From contig JALIGW010000001.1 of NCBI GenBank assembly GCA_023053685.1, forward strand, positions 57,178,859 through 57,242,858: a stretch of DNA of 64,000 nucleotides, given 5' to 3'. Shown piece after piece: positions 1 to 10,365 of the stretch; within the stretch, counting starts at the first letter, position 1; each line of letters opens with the position of its first letter. Made by a program: the position numbers and the translations under genes. The stretch comes from Diadophis punctatus similis. Lineage: Eukaryota; Chordata; Lepidosauria; Squamata; Dipsadidae. The notes below the pieces were generated by a model. That model searched no databases, was not told where the DNA came from, and was given only the letters and a program-made list of their open reading frames with translations.

Positions 1-238
1 ATCTCTGGACATTCTCAATTGTGTTAATGTCCGGTATGTAGTGCGGGTTCCAGACAGATGAGCTGTATTCAAGAATTGGTCTAGCAAATGTTTTATATGC
101 TCTGGCTAAAAGTACAATATTGCCAGAGAAGAAGCTACACAAGATTAGGTTAACAACTCTTAATGCCTTTTTGGCAATGTTGTTACAGTGGGCTCTGGCA
201 GTTAGATCATTATTATTAGGTTCCAAATCTCTGTGATA
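1..238 (-). mobile_element. LINE fragment, CR1/L2-like clade, reverse-transcriptase C-terminal part
   Basis: The minus strand is a diverged copy of the sequence at 10899-11237, which encodes the end of a non-LTR reverse transcriptase (thumb region with a short ALRVVNLI-type motif). Homology begins at the window edge and fades near 238. No open frame of useful length remains. It is a dead fragment that may continue to the left of the window. Clade assignment within CR1/L2/Rex1 is not secure. Confidence 0.7.
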
Positions 239-1465
239 ATCTAGGATGATTTTTTTACATGTAATTGTTTCTATCACTTATTTGAAAAATGTCCCTCAAG
301 CATTTGGGATTGCAGTCATATATAACAGAAGGTACATATACAGTAAGTGAAGAAAGCAGAAGAAAGTGTTTTCCCAAAAGAGGATACCCTTTAGGGGAAC
401 ATAAAAGCACTAACACAGAAAAAAAATGTGAAAGTTTTCACAATTAACAGATCTGAAGGAAGTCATTTCTACCAACATTCATGAAATAAATCTCAGCTCC
501 AAAATGAAAATAGGATTGCATATTCTTGCTGTTTTATTGCCTACTACATATACTTTACAAATTTTTTTCATTGAAAATGTTAATTAGTGTTTTCTTTTTT
601 CTTCTTATCCTCCTTTTGTCTTAGTGGATGACCATGATCATGTATTGCTAATCTAATTATACTACTTTTGAATACAGGTAAGACTTGGCCCAGATATTCC
701 TAGAACTTGCATGTTTCTTGCTTGTACGGAAATTGTAACCTTTGTTAATTCTTTGTTTAAAAAAATAGCAAGGCTAGGCTGATGCATGTAGGACAAAACT
801 GGAGTTTTATCCTGAAATACTATGTACTGTATACTTTTGATCATTGATGTATTTAATAAAATACTGCAAGTAAAAAGAGCTTGGGTTTAATTCTCATTTC
901 CTTTTTTAGGCTGCTCATTTCTCGGAGTTTCAAAAGAAAGTTGTTGATTATGAAGGCCTGTTTAATTGGAGAGGGAATAGAATCAGTCAAAGGCTTCAAG
1001 CAATCTAGAAATAATCAGAAGAATTAAAAAACATGCAAAGAATGGTACCCATATAAGATAATGGTAGAAATGTGCAGAAAAAAAATGTTTACTACCATAT
1101 GAATGTCTTGGGATGGCTTTTTAAAAATAATCCACACTAAGGACCTTCAAGGTCCTTTCCAACTTCATTATTCCGTTACATGGAATAATCTTCCAAGTTG
1201 CAGCCATTCAGGTTTGTTGAACTAAATTCCCATCAACCACAGTGTAACCAATAAATTTACATTCCTAATCTTATATTGGTTTGATTGTGTTATAGCACTT
1301 TGTTTTCTGAGACTTAATTATTTATCAAAACTGCATCATCAACGTGATCTTATCATAAAGCAAAATGCAAAGCATATATTTGAGAAATCAATACCAATAC
1401 AAAACTAATTCAAAGTTATCCTTAGATTCAGGTTGCAATCCTTTACAGACTTAAGAGCTGTATGC
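239..1465. other. AT-rich stretch without recognised gene
   Basis: I see no coding region here. A short trace near 1137-1180 (AAGGACCTTCAAGGTCCTTT) resembles the last bases of a plus-strand CR1 3' end. The rest is unassigned AT-rich DNA. Confidence 0.5.
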
Positions 1466-1566
1466 TACTGTGTTTCCCCGAAAATAAGACAGGGGCTTAT
1501 ATTTTTTTGACCCCCAAAAAATGCCCCTGGCCTTATTTTGGGGGGATGGCTTATTATTTTTGGGGT

Positions 1567-1792
1567 GCAGGCAGGCCGCGACGCACCACTTACTGAAGTT
1601 CGGCAGCTCCGTGGTCTCTCGGCTAATCTGTTTAGGGGGAAAAAAATCTTGCATAGTGCAGAAACTCTTCTCGCGAGAATTAACAAGTTCTCGAAGCGAG
1701 AAGAGTTTCTGCACTATGCAAGATTTTTTCCCCTAGCCGAGGGAAACCCCAGAGCTGTCAAACTCCAGTAAGTGGTGCGTTTCGCGGTTCTG
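1567..1792. repeat. Long imperfect palindrome inside the foldback element
   Basis: The left arm (about 1567-1675) and right arm (about 1692-1792) are reverse complements over most of their length, with a short insertion near 1625-1633 in the left arm. The outer part of the arm (a CGCACCACTTACTG-type module) occurs again at 2878-2920. The transcript could form a long hairpin. Confidence 0.8.
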
Positions 1793-2069
1793 CGGAGTTT
1801 GGAGCTTTGGGGCGAAGGATGGGGCGGGGCGGCGAGGCAAGCGAGCGACCGAGGTGGCGGCAGAAGGGGCAGCAGAAGAGCGAGATCCCAGCGGTCAGCA
1901 GGAGCCCCGAGTAGAAAGCGCCGGCCGCTGTGCCCAGGCGGAACGGCTCCCCCTTGAGTTCGGAGCCCAGCGAAAAGCACTTGAGACCCACCGGGGCGGC
2001 GCTCAGCGCGCAGGCGAGCAGGAGGTAGCTGGAGAGCGCGGCGCAGGCTCCCCGGACACTCCACTTCAT
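1758..2069 (-). pseudogene. Captured 5' coding fragment of a TMEM271-like membrane protein gene, copy 1
   Basis: This minus-strand frame of 103 codons starts MKWSVRGACAALSS and continues through two hydrophobic stretches (about residues 9-26 and 48-66) separated by a loop containing LKCFSLGSELKGEP. From memory this matches the N-terminus of vertebrate TMEM271, a small uncharacterised multi-pass membrane protein. The similarity appears to end near residue 68; the remaining codons run into transposon-specific sequence. The fragment lacks the rest of the protein, lies inside a transposon, and has an inverted second copy at 2622-2904. It is therefore treated as a transduplicated gene piece, not the parental gene. 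The open frame over the captured part suggests either recent capture or constraint; the sequence alone does not decide. The orthology call was not verified by search. Confidence 0.65.
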
Positions 2070-2530
2070 CCTCCGCGTCTCCTCCGCCGCCTGCGCCTCC
2101 TCCTCCCTGCCTCGCCTCCTCCGCCTCCCTCCGCCTCCGCCTCCTCCGCCTCCTCCTCCCTTCTGTCCTCATCCTCCCGTGTCCTCCTCGGTGTCGGCGG
2201 CCCTTGCCGGGGAGGCGGCCGCCGCGTGTTGCGGGAACATAATGCTGGGGACGGCGGTGGCGAGAAGGGAGAGTTCCGAATGCGCCGCCACCGGTGCCGC
2301 CGTTGCTCTGGCTGCTACCGGCACAGCGGCCGCCGCTGTCACCGCTGTTTCCTCTCTGCAGGCAGCCGGCAAACACGGCTCATGCACCAGCTTTTTCCTC
2401 CCCGCCCTGCTTCCTCCTGCTCTCTCTTATTGAAGCGGCTGCTGCGGCTGCTGCTCTCTTGCTTGCCGCCGCCGCTACTGCTGGGAGCCGATGAATTATT
2501 GATGGCAGCAAGTTCGAGGCAAAAGAGGGG
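2070..2530 (-). promoter_or_regulatory. Captured GC-rich leader/CpG-island-like DNA upstream of the TMEM271-like fragment
   Basis: The segment immediately upstream (minus sense) of the start codon at 2069 is very GC- and CpG-rich, with CTCC/GCC-rich runs and no stop-free host-like protein. In a CpG-island gene this position would be 5' untranslated and promoter DNA, so it was probably captured together with the coding start. No TATA box was seen. Function in the element is unknown. Confidence 0.45.
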
Positions 2531-2622
2531 CGGCGCTCAGCGCGCAGGCGAGCAGGAGGTAGCTGGAGAGCACGGCGCAGGCTCCCCGGACACTCCACTT
2601 CATCCTCCGCGTCTCCTCCGCC
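2530..2622 (+). repeat. Direct repeat of 1996-2090 inside the foldback element
   Basis: About 93 bp here nearly repeat 1996-2090 in the same orientation, and sit directly against the inverted arm beginning at 2622. The pair 2530-2622/2622-2660 thus forms its own tight hairpin. This indicates that the element grew by template switching or rearranged duplication. Confidence 0.75.
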
Positions 2623-2904
2623 GCGCTCTCCAGCTACCTCCTGCTCGCCTGCGCGCTGAGCACCGCCCCGGTGGGTCTCAAGTGCTTTTCGCTGGGCTCC
2701 GAACTCAAGGGGGAGCCGTTCCGCCTGGGCACAGCGGCCAGCGCTTTCTACTCGGGGCTCCTGCTGACCGCTGGGATCTCGCTCTTCTGCTGCCCCTTCT
2801 GGCGCCACCTCGGTCGCTCGCTCGCCTCGCCGCCCCACCCCATCCTTCGCCCCAAAGCTCCAAACTCCGCAGAACCGCGAAACGCACCACTTACTGGAGT
2901 TTGA
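2622..2904 (+). pseudogene. Captured TMEM271-like fragment, copy 2 (inverted relative to copy 1)
   Basis: The plus strand repeats the coding fragment of 1758-2069 as an inverted copy. A frame from 2671 to 2904 gives MGLKCFSLGSELKGEP, a second hydrophobic stretch and the same transposon-derived tail. Compared with copy 1 there are a few substitutions (for example the position corresponding to the start of GLKCFSLG and a C-to-W change after the CCPF motif). The two copies together form the largest palindrome in the element. Confidence 0.6.
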
Positions 2905-2921
2905 CAGCTCTGGGGTTTCCC

Positions 2922-3017
2922 TCCACGGCAGCCCATTCTGAAAGAGAACGCCTCGCGAGGCTTTCAAAGTTCTCCAACTCGTGAGGCATTCTCTTTCAGA
3001 ATGGGCTGCCGTGGAGA
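2922..3017. repeat. Short near-perfect palindrome (about 40-bp arms)
   Basis: Arms 2922-2961 and 2978-3017 are reverse complements (start CTCCACGGCAGCCCATTCTG) around a short spacer. It is one of the serial hairpins of the foldback transposon. Confidence 0.85.
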
Positions 3018-3078
3018 GAAGATCGAAGAACGCGATCGAGGTAGGAGGGTGTCCCTTCAAAATGCTTCAAAGTCCATC

Positions 3079-3202
3079 GAAGCATTTTAAAGGGATCCGT
3101 TTTGCCTGCCATGAAGGGAACCAATGCTTGCCTCCTTTTCTTCGGGGAACATTGGTTCCCTTCATGGCAGGCAAAACGGATCCCTTTAAAATGCTTTGAA
3201 GG
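3079..3202. repeat. Palindrome with about 56-bp arms
   Basis: Arms about 3079-3134 and 3147-3202 are reverse complements (core GCCTGCCATGAAGGGAACCA) around a 12-nt spacer. It belongs to the same foldback element. Confidence 0.85.
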
Positions 3203-3370
3203 ACTTTGACCACCGGGCGGGGGATGGGGCGGGGCGCGACGTGAGTGAGGAAGGCGGTGACAGGGAAGCAGCGAACTTCCAGACGCTGGTAAAGTGAGCG
3301 CCTCGCAGCCCGGCCCTCCCCTGCATTCCCCCCCAAATTGATTATCTTACCAGCGTCTGGAAGTTCGCGG

Positions 3371-3896
3371 CTTCTCTTTTCAGCAGGTCTTTGCAGGGAA
3401 ACTCCTTCAATGTAAAGGAGAAGTTCTCGCGAGTGCGAAAAGTTGTTAATTGGTTGCACTCGCGAGAACTTCTCCTTTACATTGAAGGAGTTTCCCTGCA
3501 AAGACCTGCTGAAAAGAGAAGCGGCGAACTTCCAGACGCTGGTAAGATAATCAATTTGGGGGGGAATGCAGGGGAGGGCCGGGCTGCGAGGCGCTCACTT
3601 TACCAGCGTCTGGAAGTTCGCGGCTTCTCTTTTCAGCAGGTCTTTGCAGGGAAACTCCTTCAATGTAAAGGAGAAGTTCTCGCGAGTGCGAAAAGTTGTT
3701 AATTGGTTGCACTCGCGAGAACTTCTCCTTTACATTGAAGGAGTTTCCCTGCAAAGACCTGCTGAAAAGAGAAGCGGCGAACTTCCAGACGCTGGTAAGA
3801 TAATCAATTTGGGGGGGAATGCAGGGGAGGGCCGGGCTGCGAGGCGCTCACTTTACCAGCGTCTGGAAGTTCGCGGCTTCTCTTTTCAGCAGGTCT
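3371..3896. repeat. 253-bp tandem repeat, about two copies, each with an internal palindrome and splice-like borders
   Basis: The block beginning CTTCTCTTTTCAGCAGG occurs at 3371, 3624 and 3877, a period of 253 bp. Each unit holds a palindrome of about 70-bp arms (3377-3517 in the first unit) plus a module whose reverse complement is already present at 3267-3372. Each unit also shows a pyrimidine tract followed by CAG and, about 158 nt later, CTGGTAAG, which look like a splice acceptor and donor. Overlapping frames on both strands (MQGNSFNVKEKFSRV) are a by-product of the palindrome and do not resemble a known protein. Confidence 0.8.
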
Positions 3897-4110
3897 TTGC
3901 AGGGAAACTTCTTGAGAGAGATCTCTCTCTCTCTTTCCGGGCCAAAAGAGTGCCGCCGCAAAAAGAGCGGCTCCCGGCATGTCCCCCCCCTTTCCCCCGG
4001 AAGTAGTGGGGGGGCTTATTTTCGGGGGGGGGGGTATTTCAAGGCATGTCCCGAAAAACCCCTGTGGGGCTTAGTTTCGGGACAGGTCTTATTTTCGGGG
4101 AAACACGGTA

Positions 4111-4573
4111 TTAATCACAACGTGACTTTCCAAGACAGTTTTCATAGGTTCATGCTACACACATTCAAATAATTTTAATAAAAGTGTAACTGATTTTTGT
4201 TTTAAGTGGAATTCTCTTATGTGCTACAAAATGATTTCTGCTTTGGTATGGTGCTGTTTACAACTTAGCAAAAATATTATATTTCTTAGACTGAGAATTC
4301 TTATTTTATTTACCATGATTTTCACACATGTTTGTTCAACTTTGTTTTCTGTTGAAGTTAATAATACCTCTCCAAATGTTTGATAGTTTTTATGTTATAT
4401 GTACAGTAAAATAGAAGGTATTTGATATGAATAAAACCATATGCTTTCACTTTCTATTTTATTTTATTTTTCAATTTCAATCAGTTTCATTACTTATTTT
4501 CTCAGGCTATCTCCTGATTTGCTATCTAGAATACCAGTAATTTAGGGATGAACTAATATATAATATAATATAT
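4111..4573. other. AT-rich stretch without recognised feature
   Basis: AT-rich DNA between the foldback transposon and the SINE. I see no gene or repeat with confidence. Confidence 0.5.
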
Positions 4574-4804
4574 TGAGCCGAGGTGGCTCAGCGGTTAGAG
4601 GCAGGTACTGCAGGCCACTTTAGCTGACTGTGATTCGCAGGTCAGCGGTTCAAATCTCACCGGCTCAAGGTTGACTCAGCCTTCCAGCCTTCCGAGGTAG
4701 GTAAAATGAGGACCCAGATTGTTGGGGGCAATATAAATATACATTGCTTACTGGTGTAAACCGCTTAGAGAGTGCTTGCACTGTGAGGCGGTATATAAAT
4801 CTCA
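4574..4804 (+). mobile_element. tRNA-derived squamate SINE
   Basis: It starts GAGCCGAGGTGGCTCAGCGG with a Pol III A-box-like motif and has a B box (GGTTCAAATCT, 4647-4657). The conserved body contains AAAATGAGGACCCAGATTGT and GTAAACCGCTTAGAGAG. The same family recurs at 32580, 34945, 37455, 44318, 59850 and 63413. Its 3' end leads into an AAAT repeat. Confidence 0.85.
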
Positions 4805-4805
4805 C

Positions 4806-4856
<51 letters not shown>

Positions 4857-4926
4857 ATGAATGAATGAATGAATGAATGAATGAATGAATGAATGAATGA
4901 ATGAATGAATGAATGAATGAATGAAT
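4806..4926 (+). repeat. Compound microsatellite (AAAT)n(GAAT)n
   Basis: About 50 bp of AAAT is followed by about 69 bp of GAAT directly at the SINE 3' end, suggesting the array grew from the SINE tail. The minus-strand frame rich in FIHS is a shadow. Confidence 0.95.
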
Positions 4927-5839
4927 AGAACCAAAAAATGTCTAGAGCTTCACGATTATAATATTTAAAACAAGTTATTATTTTTATGTTATCTAATCCA
5001 CTATATCCAATAGTTTCACAAATTTAAAATCATCTTATTCATTCTGCTTGATCGTATTTATATTTGATTTGCCTAGTCACCTGCTATAATATCTCCTTTT
5101 TCTAAAATAAAAAACCTTTGAAATTTTCCATGGCCTTGCTTTATTTTGTATTTGTAAGTCAAGTTTGTAATCTTTAATTCCCTTTAGCTCTCCCTAGTGT
5201 CCATTTCTTAAAGTTTTATTGAGAATGCTAAACAAGGGTGTTCAAAAATCAATAGAAAAATTCTCTATATATCTTGGACAATGGGAAAATTGGAGACGGT
5301 GTTTCATGTTTAAAATGGGGCTGTGCAACTAAAACAAATCATCACATTCACCTTGAAAGACCAGTCAAAACAGCAGACAGAACTTGAAAATTTACAAAAT
5401 TTGAATACTTAAGCCAATTGTTTTCTTCAAAAATCTATTTAAAGTACGGCAAGTAAAATCAAACTTATTTTAATGAATTTATACCAGTTATGATCTGGAT
5501 CTGGAGGAAGAGTTATGCAGCACTTATAACCCTAACCTTTGAAACTCTTGAGCTTTTGCAGACAATACAGAAATGGGCAGATTAAAATGTAGAAAGGTAT
5601 TATATAGCTAAGAGATTTTTATAAGAATCCCTTACCACCTCTTAAAGAGGAAAGAAACAACAGTTGGATATAAAATACTATTTTTATGGCTTCCAATAAA
5701 ATCATTTTAATATACTAGGCAGGTAATGAAATTTTCAAATTGCCTGTTAACAAACTTTGAGAAATTAATAGGCAGAAATTACATTTGAAGATTTTGCAGT
5801 GAGGTCATTTAATCCCCATAAATAATAGCACATGTGTCC
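4927..5839. other. AT-rich stretch without recognised feature
   Basis: No coding potential or family resemblance was recognised. Simple AT-rich DNA. Confidence 0.5.
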
Positions 5840-6120
5840 CATAATTTGTATTTGTTTATTTGTCAGGCATATATGATTATAAGCAAAGTATAAACAGTAA
5901 AACATGATAGAATATATATGTAATAGTACAAGCATGAATAAGAGTAAAAGAGGTATGAATATATGGGTACATTTGGACAGGAACAGTAGGCACGCTTATG
6001 CGCTTATGCACGCCCCTTACCGACCTCTTAGAAATGGGGTGAGGTCGATGGTAATGATCCAAATTAACATTAGAAGGGTTGTTAGTAGGAGGGAACATTC
6101 TTCCACTTTGGTCGAACTGT
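5840..6120 (-). mobile_element. LINE 3' untranslated end (CR1/L2-like clade)
   Basis: The reverse complement matches the 3' region of the LINE at 10366-10600: a conserved block around GCGCTTATGCACGCCCCTTA and a 3' tail near 5840 reading TTTGTTTATTTGTC. Only the 3' UTR and a little coding sequence remain. Confidence 0.7.
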
Positions 6121-6875
6121 GAAAAAGTATCAGTTCTTTAAAAAAAAGTTTTTGATGAATTGAATATTTTGACTAAGGAAATAATATGTCCACCAAAATT
6201 AGGGCTATTGGATATATTTGATTGAAATGAAATGGTATGAAACCTATTATACTTTTCTTACTGTTGGCAGCTATATTGTTAATCATTATTTGGATATTTA
6301 AAATACTCGGATACATTGAAAAATGGCATAGTAAAATCTTGGCTATAATTTGCTTTAAACAAAGTTGAGCTGATGGCACTTTTCCTAGGATGAGGAGTTT
6401 CCAATGTGAATTTCCATTTGGTTTTTCTAAAACCACTGAATCTTCTCTAGGATGCAGATCAAGTGGAAAAACTCACAAGTATATGAATTAAGACAGATTA
6501 CTTGATGTCTTATAACTCCCATAACCATTTTCCAGATGTAACTCAACTATTAGAATAGTATCAAAGTGCCTATTCTTGGATTAGGTGTCTGCATTCATTC
6601 AGGTAATTCATACAGTGATTTAGGCCCTGAGTACAAAAAGAGGGTGCGGAAAGTGAATAGAACCATATAAACCTCTTGAAAGCATGGATAAATATGTAAA
6701 GGTAAATATACAATGATTAATAATAATAAATATTATATAATCAAAGGTATGACTATTGAATGGCACTGACTTTAAGATGGTGAAAAACACAAATTTAGCT
6801 TATAGAAATGAAGTATGAAAATGTTTCCAACGTACACATGGTATAAACAAATGTTCACTTTTCTTTAAGCCTTTG
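6121..6875. other. AT-rich stretch without recognised feature
   Basis: No gene recognised; the reading frame at 6173-6436 has no known motif and lies in AT-rich DNA. Confidence 0.5.
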
Positions 6876-6883
6876 AATGTAAA

Positions 6884-7028
6884 CAGTGTTTCCCAACCTT
6901 GGCAACTTGAAGATGTCTGGACTTCAACTCCCAGAATTCCCCAGCCAGCGAATGCTGGCTGGGGAATTCTGGGAGTTAAAGTCCAGACATCTTCAAGTTG
7001 CCAAGGTTGCCAAGGTTGGGAAACACTG
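6884..7028. mobile_element. Palindromic hAT-like MITE with 8-bp target duplication
   Basis: The 145-bp element begins CAGTGTTTCCCAACCTTGGC, ends with its reverse complement, and is nearly a full palindrome around AATGCTGGCTGGGG. The 8-bp direct repeat AATGTAAA flanks it (6876-6883 and 7029-7036). Eight-bp duplications and CAG-type ends are characteristic of hAT transposons. Related copies: 11926-12315 (interrupted), 55033-55166 and a half copy near 57565-57640. Confidence 0.9.
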
Positions 7029-7036
7029 AATGTAAA

Positions 7037-7690
7037 GAAGTATATTGTAGCATCCTGAAGTTGAGAAGTTTACTATGGTATGAGCTATAGTAGTACATGA
7101 AAGCTTGTACTATAACAGTTTTAAGGAGACACAAGGGGGAGGGGGAGGAACTTGATGTATTTTGTTCTGTTATTTTTGCTACACCGGAATAATGGAGATA
7201 GCCCTCTGCCATTTGCTTTTCAAGAAATAACTCTTTGAAATGTAGTTTCGAGTTTTGATTTCAGTTTGGACTATCCAATTTTATGACTGTTGAAATGTCA
7301 ACACTATCATTTAAATGTATGAATCGCAAACATTTGGGGGGAATGTTCTAAATATATTCTTATGTGCTTCATTGGTAATATTATTTGTGTCCTAGCTGGA
7401 ATGGAAATTGAACAGAATGGATTGGAGCCAGTCCTAAAATATATTTTGAGAAGACCATCTGAAATCATTGAATCCATTTCCCTCCCTGAGAAAAACATTT
7501 ATGTACATAAATATTGTTGACAATACTGGGAGAAACTGAATTATTTCTTTATTTACTTATTTGATAAATTTATGTAACTGTTTATTTACTAATGGCCAGC
7601 AAACAAAAAAATCACATACACTACTCTATAACTTAAAAGAATCAAAGCCATTATAGAAACACTTTAGCAACATTTCCTATATGCACCTAC
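7037..7690. other. No recognised gene
   Basis: AT-rich DNA. A weak LINE-tail-like stretch (TTATTTACTTATTTGATAAA) lies near 7545-7580. Confidence 0.4.
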
Positions 7691-8285
7691 TATTAACATC
7701 CCAACATCAGTGACTGAGGAGAAATTCAAGCCTTCAGACACTTACAAAAGACCACAGGGTTGGAGCCATGCAAATCTCAGGAGGAGCCTGTTTCATGACA
7801 GAGGATCTAATGGAATGGGCAGAAGTCACCTTTATTTGCTTCTCTATTTATAGACTTTTTCCCAAGCTAGGAATGGAAGTCATCCCACCTAATCTTTTCA
7901 CACTTTTACTGGGCTAATGCTGGAAGTCATACAACACTATCCACACCAACACCAAACAAAATTGGAGCAACACCGAAATCATCAGCCATGCTACCACCTG
8001 CCATGCTCATGAGTTCATTGAAGCCTGACACTCCACAAGCAATTCCATCAACAAACACATTGATCTACAACCAGCCTATGAACCCCTTAGAATCTAAATG
8101 AACCACACAGCCAATCAGAGACAGCACTGACTCTCAACCAACCTATGCAACTCCCCACCAGCAGTTCACCTCCCAATGACCCTGACCTGATGTAATCTCC
8201 TTATCACAAGACCCATCACAAGACTCTCACTGAAGCCCCTATAAACAGAACACTGACATTGACATTCCCTAAACTCTGCTGTAGA
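7690..8285 (+). mobile_element. Possible Penelope-like retroelement fragment
   Basis: A plus-strand translation, broken by stops, contains short motifs HEFIEA and NSINKHIDLQPAYEPLR near 8008-8095. These resemble the extreme C-terminus and 3' region of squamate Penelope-like elements. Base composition (CA-rich, AG-poor) differs from the flanks. The assignment is weak. Confidence 0.35.
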
Positions 8286-8294
8286 TGTTACCTA

Positions 8295-8660
8295 ACTTCG
8301 TAATTTAGATTATTATTAGAGTTGGAAGGGACTTTGTAGGTAATCTAGTCCAACCCCCTGCTCAAGCAGGAGTTCCTACACCCTTTGAGACAGTTCAGTC
8401 TCTCCTTGAAGGTTGCAAGTGTTGGGGCTCTCACAACCTCCACTGGCAAGCTGTTCCACTGGTTGATCGCTCTCACTTCCAGGTTGAATCTCTCCTTGGT
8501 CAGCTTCCATCCATTATTCCTTGTTTGGCTTTCTGGTGCCATAGAGAACAGCCTGACCCCCTCCTCTTTGTGGCATCCCCTCAAGTATTGGAATATTGCT
8601 ATCATGTCACCCCTGGTCCTTCTCTTCGACAGACTGTCCAAGCTCAGTTCCTAAATGTAA
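8295..8660 (-). mobile_element. CR1 LINE 3' end
   Basis: Minus-strand CR1. The 3' end is at about 8310 with the conserved GAGTTGGAAGGGAC and AACCCCCTGCTCAAGCAGG blocks. The coding remnant at 8345-8641 shows the C-terminal motifs KRRTRGDMI, YLRGCHKEEG and INQWNSLPVEVV. It is 5' truncated. Confidence 0.92.
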
Positions 8661-10365
8661 TGAAACATTCAGAAACATCCAGAAACCAACCCACAAGCTC
8701 GGAGAACGAACCTTCACCGGAGCTACAGATATTTACCACTATTGCAAAGTCATACGACTGTCTGGGAAAAGCACTGGTCTAAGCAAATATGAATTTCTGC
8801 AATTTGGTGCAATGACTGATTTTCACTTGCATTTCAAGTGAGAACAAGTTGAGCAAGGGAAAATAACACAGGCAGAAAATAGATTTCCAGTCTGTAGGAC
8901 CTATCCTCATTAATATGCATTTCTCTAGTCTTGAGTCCAAGGAAAAATATGCTGACATATTTTGCATTGTCCAGATGACTCAGCTCTAATGTGACTCAGT
9001 AACAAGGCCATGTCCTTGAGGCTTTATTAATTGGTAAATCCCCCAGACTTGGTATCCCTGCCTACCCTGTGTCATCAGCCTGTGGAAGAAAAGCCACTAA
9101 TCACTCTCCTAATTGACTGTGTAAAGAGCCTTGGGCAAAAAATTTAGCCCCATTCAGGTTGCCCAGATGACATATTGTCAGCTGGTAACCTGTTACTTGG
9201 TCTATTTCTGAACACACATTTATTGGTCTTCTGGAAGATAAGTAGGCTTGAGTCTAAAACTGACCTAGCTAACAGTTTGTGGGACAAAAGGGGAATACAG
9301 CGAAAAGCAGTCCATCCTAAACCCTTAGCATTTGTTTTAGATAGAGGTCTACCAGATGTTCAGAAAACTGGTAGACAAAACTTCTTGCAACATGGTTTGG
9401 AAGGTAAATATGGCAGAACTCTTGTCAGTTTGACCTTACCTTTCAAGTATCCCAACTGATAGAGATGTTGAGGGAAAGGCAATGCTGGCAGCAAATGGCA
9501 GCACCTGTAATAAACCCAAGAGCACATATAGTAATACTAATATTAGAATAGGCAGTGGCGCCACTTCCTTCCCAAAAATCCTGAAATTTGGAGTAACAGA
9601 AGATTTTTAAATGAAAGGTGTTAGATGTCAATTTGGTTCTGGTGCTGAAAGACAAATCCTTGGCTTAGAAGGTGCTTAAACGAAGCACCCTTGTATCTAA
9701 TAAAATGCTATTGTATGTCTGTTGCACCTGGTTTTAGAAACTTGGAGATCAATTTAAATCCAAAATAGATCTCCAAAGTCTGCAAGTCCCTGATATAGAA
9801 TCCTGCATGTATAATTTAACAATTTGTGTGTGTAAAAGAGAGTGAGAGATAACTTTAACAGATAGAGCATATGTAGCTTTAAAAATATTTTTAAACCTAC
9901 TCCATTGCATGTTAGCTAATCACTAGAGAAGAGAGTTCCACAAACTACCTGCATAATCAGAACTCAATAATCCATAGCCAACTCATTTTAAAAGCAAACA
10001 AACAGGAAATTCTATAGCACTGCATTAAAATTTCATTACAGCAGTGAGTTATAGATTGACACAGTGCCTTACCTGGTTTTTGTTATTAACAGTTTCAGAG
10101 ATTCATGATTATTCGGCTGTGTTCATACCTGTCCTGCTGTCTTTTTGCTGCTCCAGTAACAGATGGAATCTGAAGCCCCACATATTTCAAACAAACCTGA
10201 AAAGACAAATAAATTATGTCCAAAAGTTTTCCTGCCTGTTCCCCTATTCCGTTTGCCCAAGGTGAAGTTGTACAAACTAAGTTGTAATGGCATTAAAGTT
10301 CAGAAAAGGAGAGGGGGGAGAGGAGGGTTCTAAAATAAAAGATTGGACTTATTATAAGCTGAGCC
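8661..10365. other. Unassigned stretch; possible conserved noncoding DNA near 8990-9200
   Basis: No coding gene was recognised. The segment around 8990-9200 is less AT-simple, with TTAATTGG and CTAATTGA motifs, and lacks repeat signatures. It is a guess for conserved noncoding sequence only. Confidence 0.35.

Larger units (their letters stand above)
1466..4110. mobile_element. Composite foldback DNA transposon carrying captured gene fragments
   Basis: Both ends share an inverted terminal repeat of about 25 bp beginning YGTGTTTCCCCGAAAATAAG (left end from 1468, right end to 4108). Each is bordered by TA, consistent with a TA target-site duplication as in Tc1/mariner-like elements. No transposase frame is present, so it is non-autonomous. 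The interior is a chain of palindromes: arms about 1567-1675/1692-1792, 1739-2090 against 2622-2922, 2922-2961/2978-3017 and 3079-3134/3147-3202, then a 253-bp tandem repeat with internal palindromes at 3371-3896. The GC-rich core contains two inverted copies of the first part of a TMEM271-like gene. GC content is far above the AT-rich flanks. Superfamily is inferred from TA and ends only. Confidence 0.8.

Noticed and set aside
1758..2069. Functional TMEM271 gene
   Set aside because: Only the N-terminal part is present, it lies between transposon ends, and it is duplicated in inverted orientation; it is a captured fragment.
1854..2984. 376-codon plus-strand frame, the longest in the window
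   Set aside because: It crosses the palindromic GC-rich core and consists of low-complexity R/S/P/L stretches plus the antisense of the captured fragment. The credible coding sense is the minus frame at 1758-2069.
3067..4172. Overlapping frames with MQGNSFNVKEKFSRV on both strands
   Set aside because: Explained by a palindromic 253-bp tandem repeat; no similarity to a known protein.
4806..4926. CRISPR-like or satellite repeat array
   Set aside because: Simple tetranucleotide repeats without spacers; a vertebrate microsatellite.
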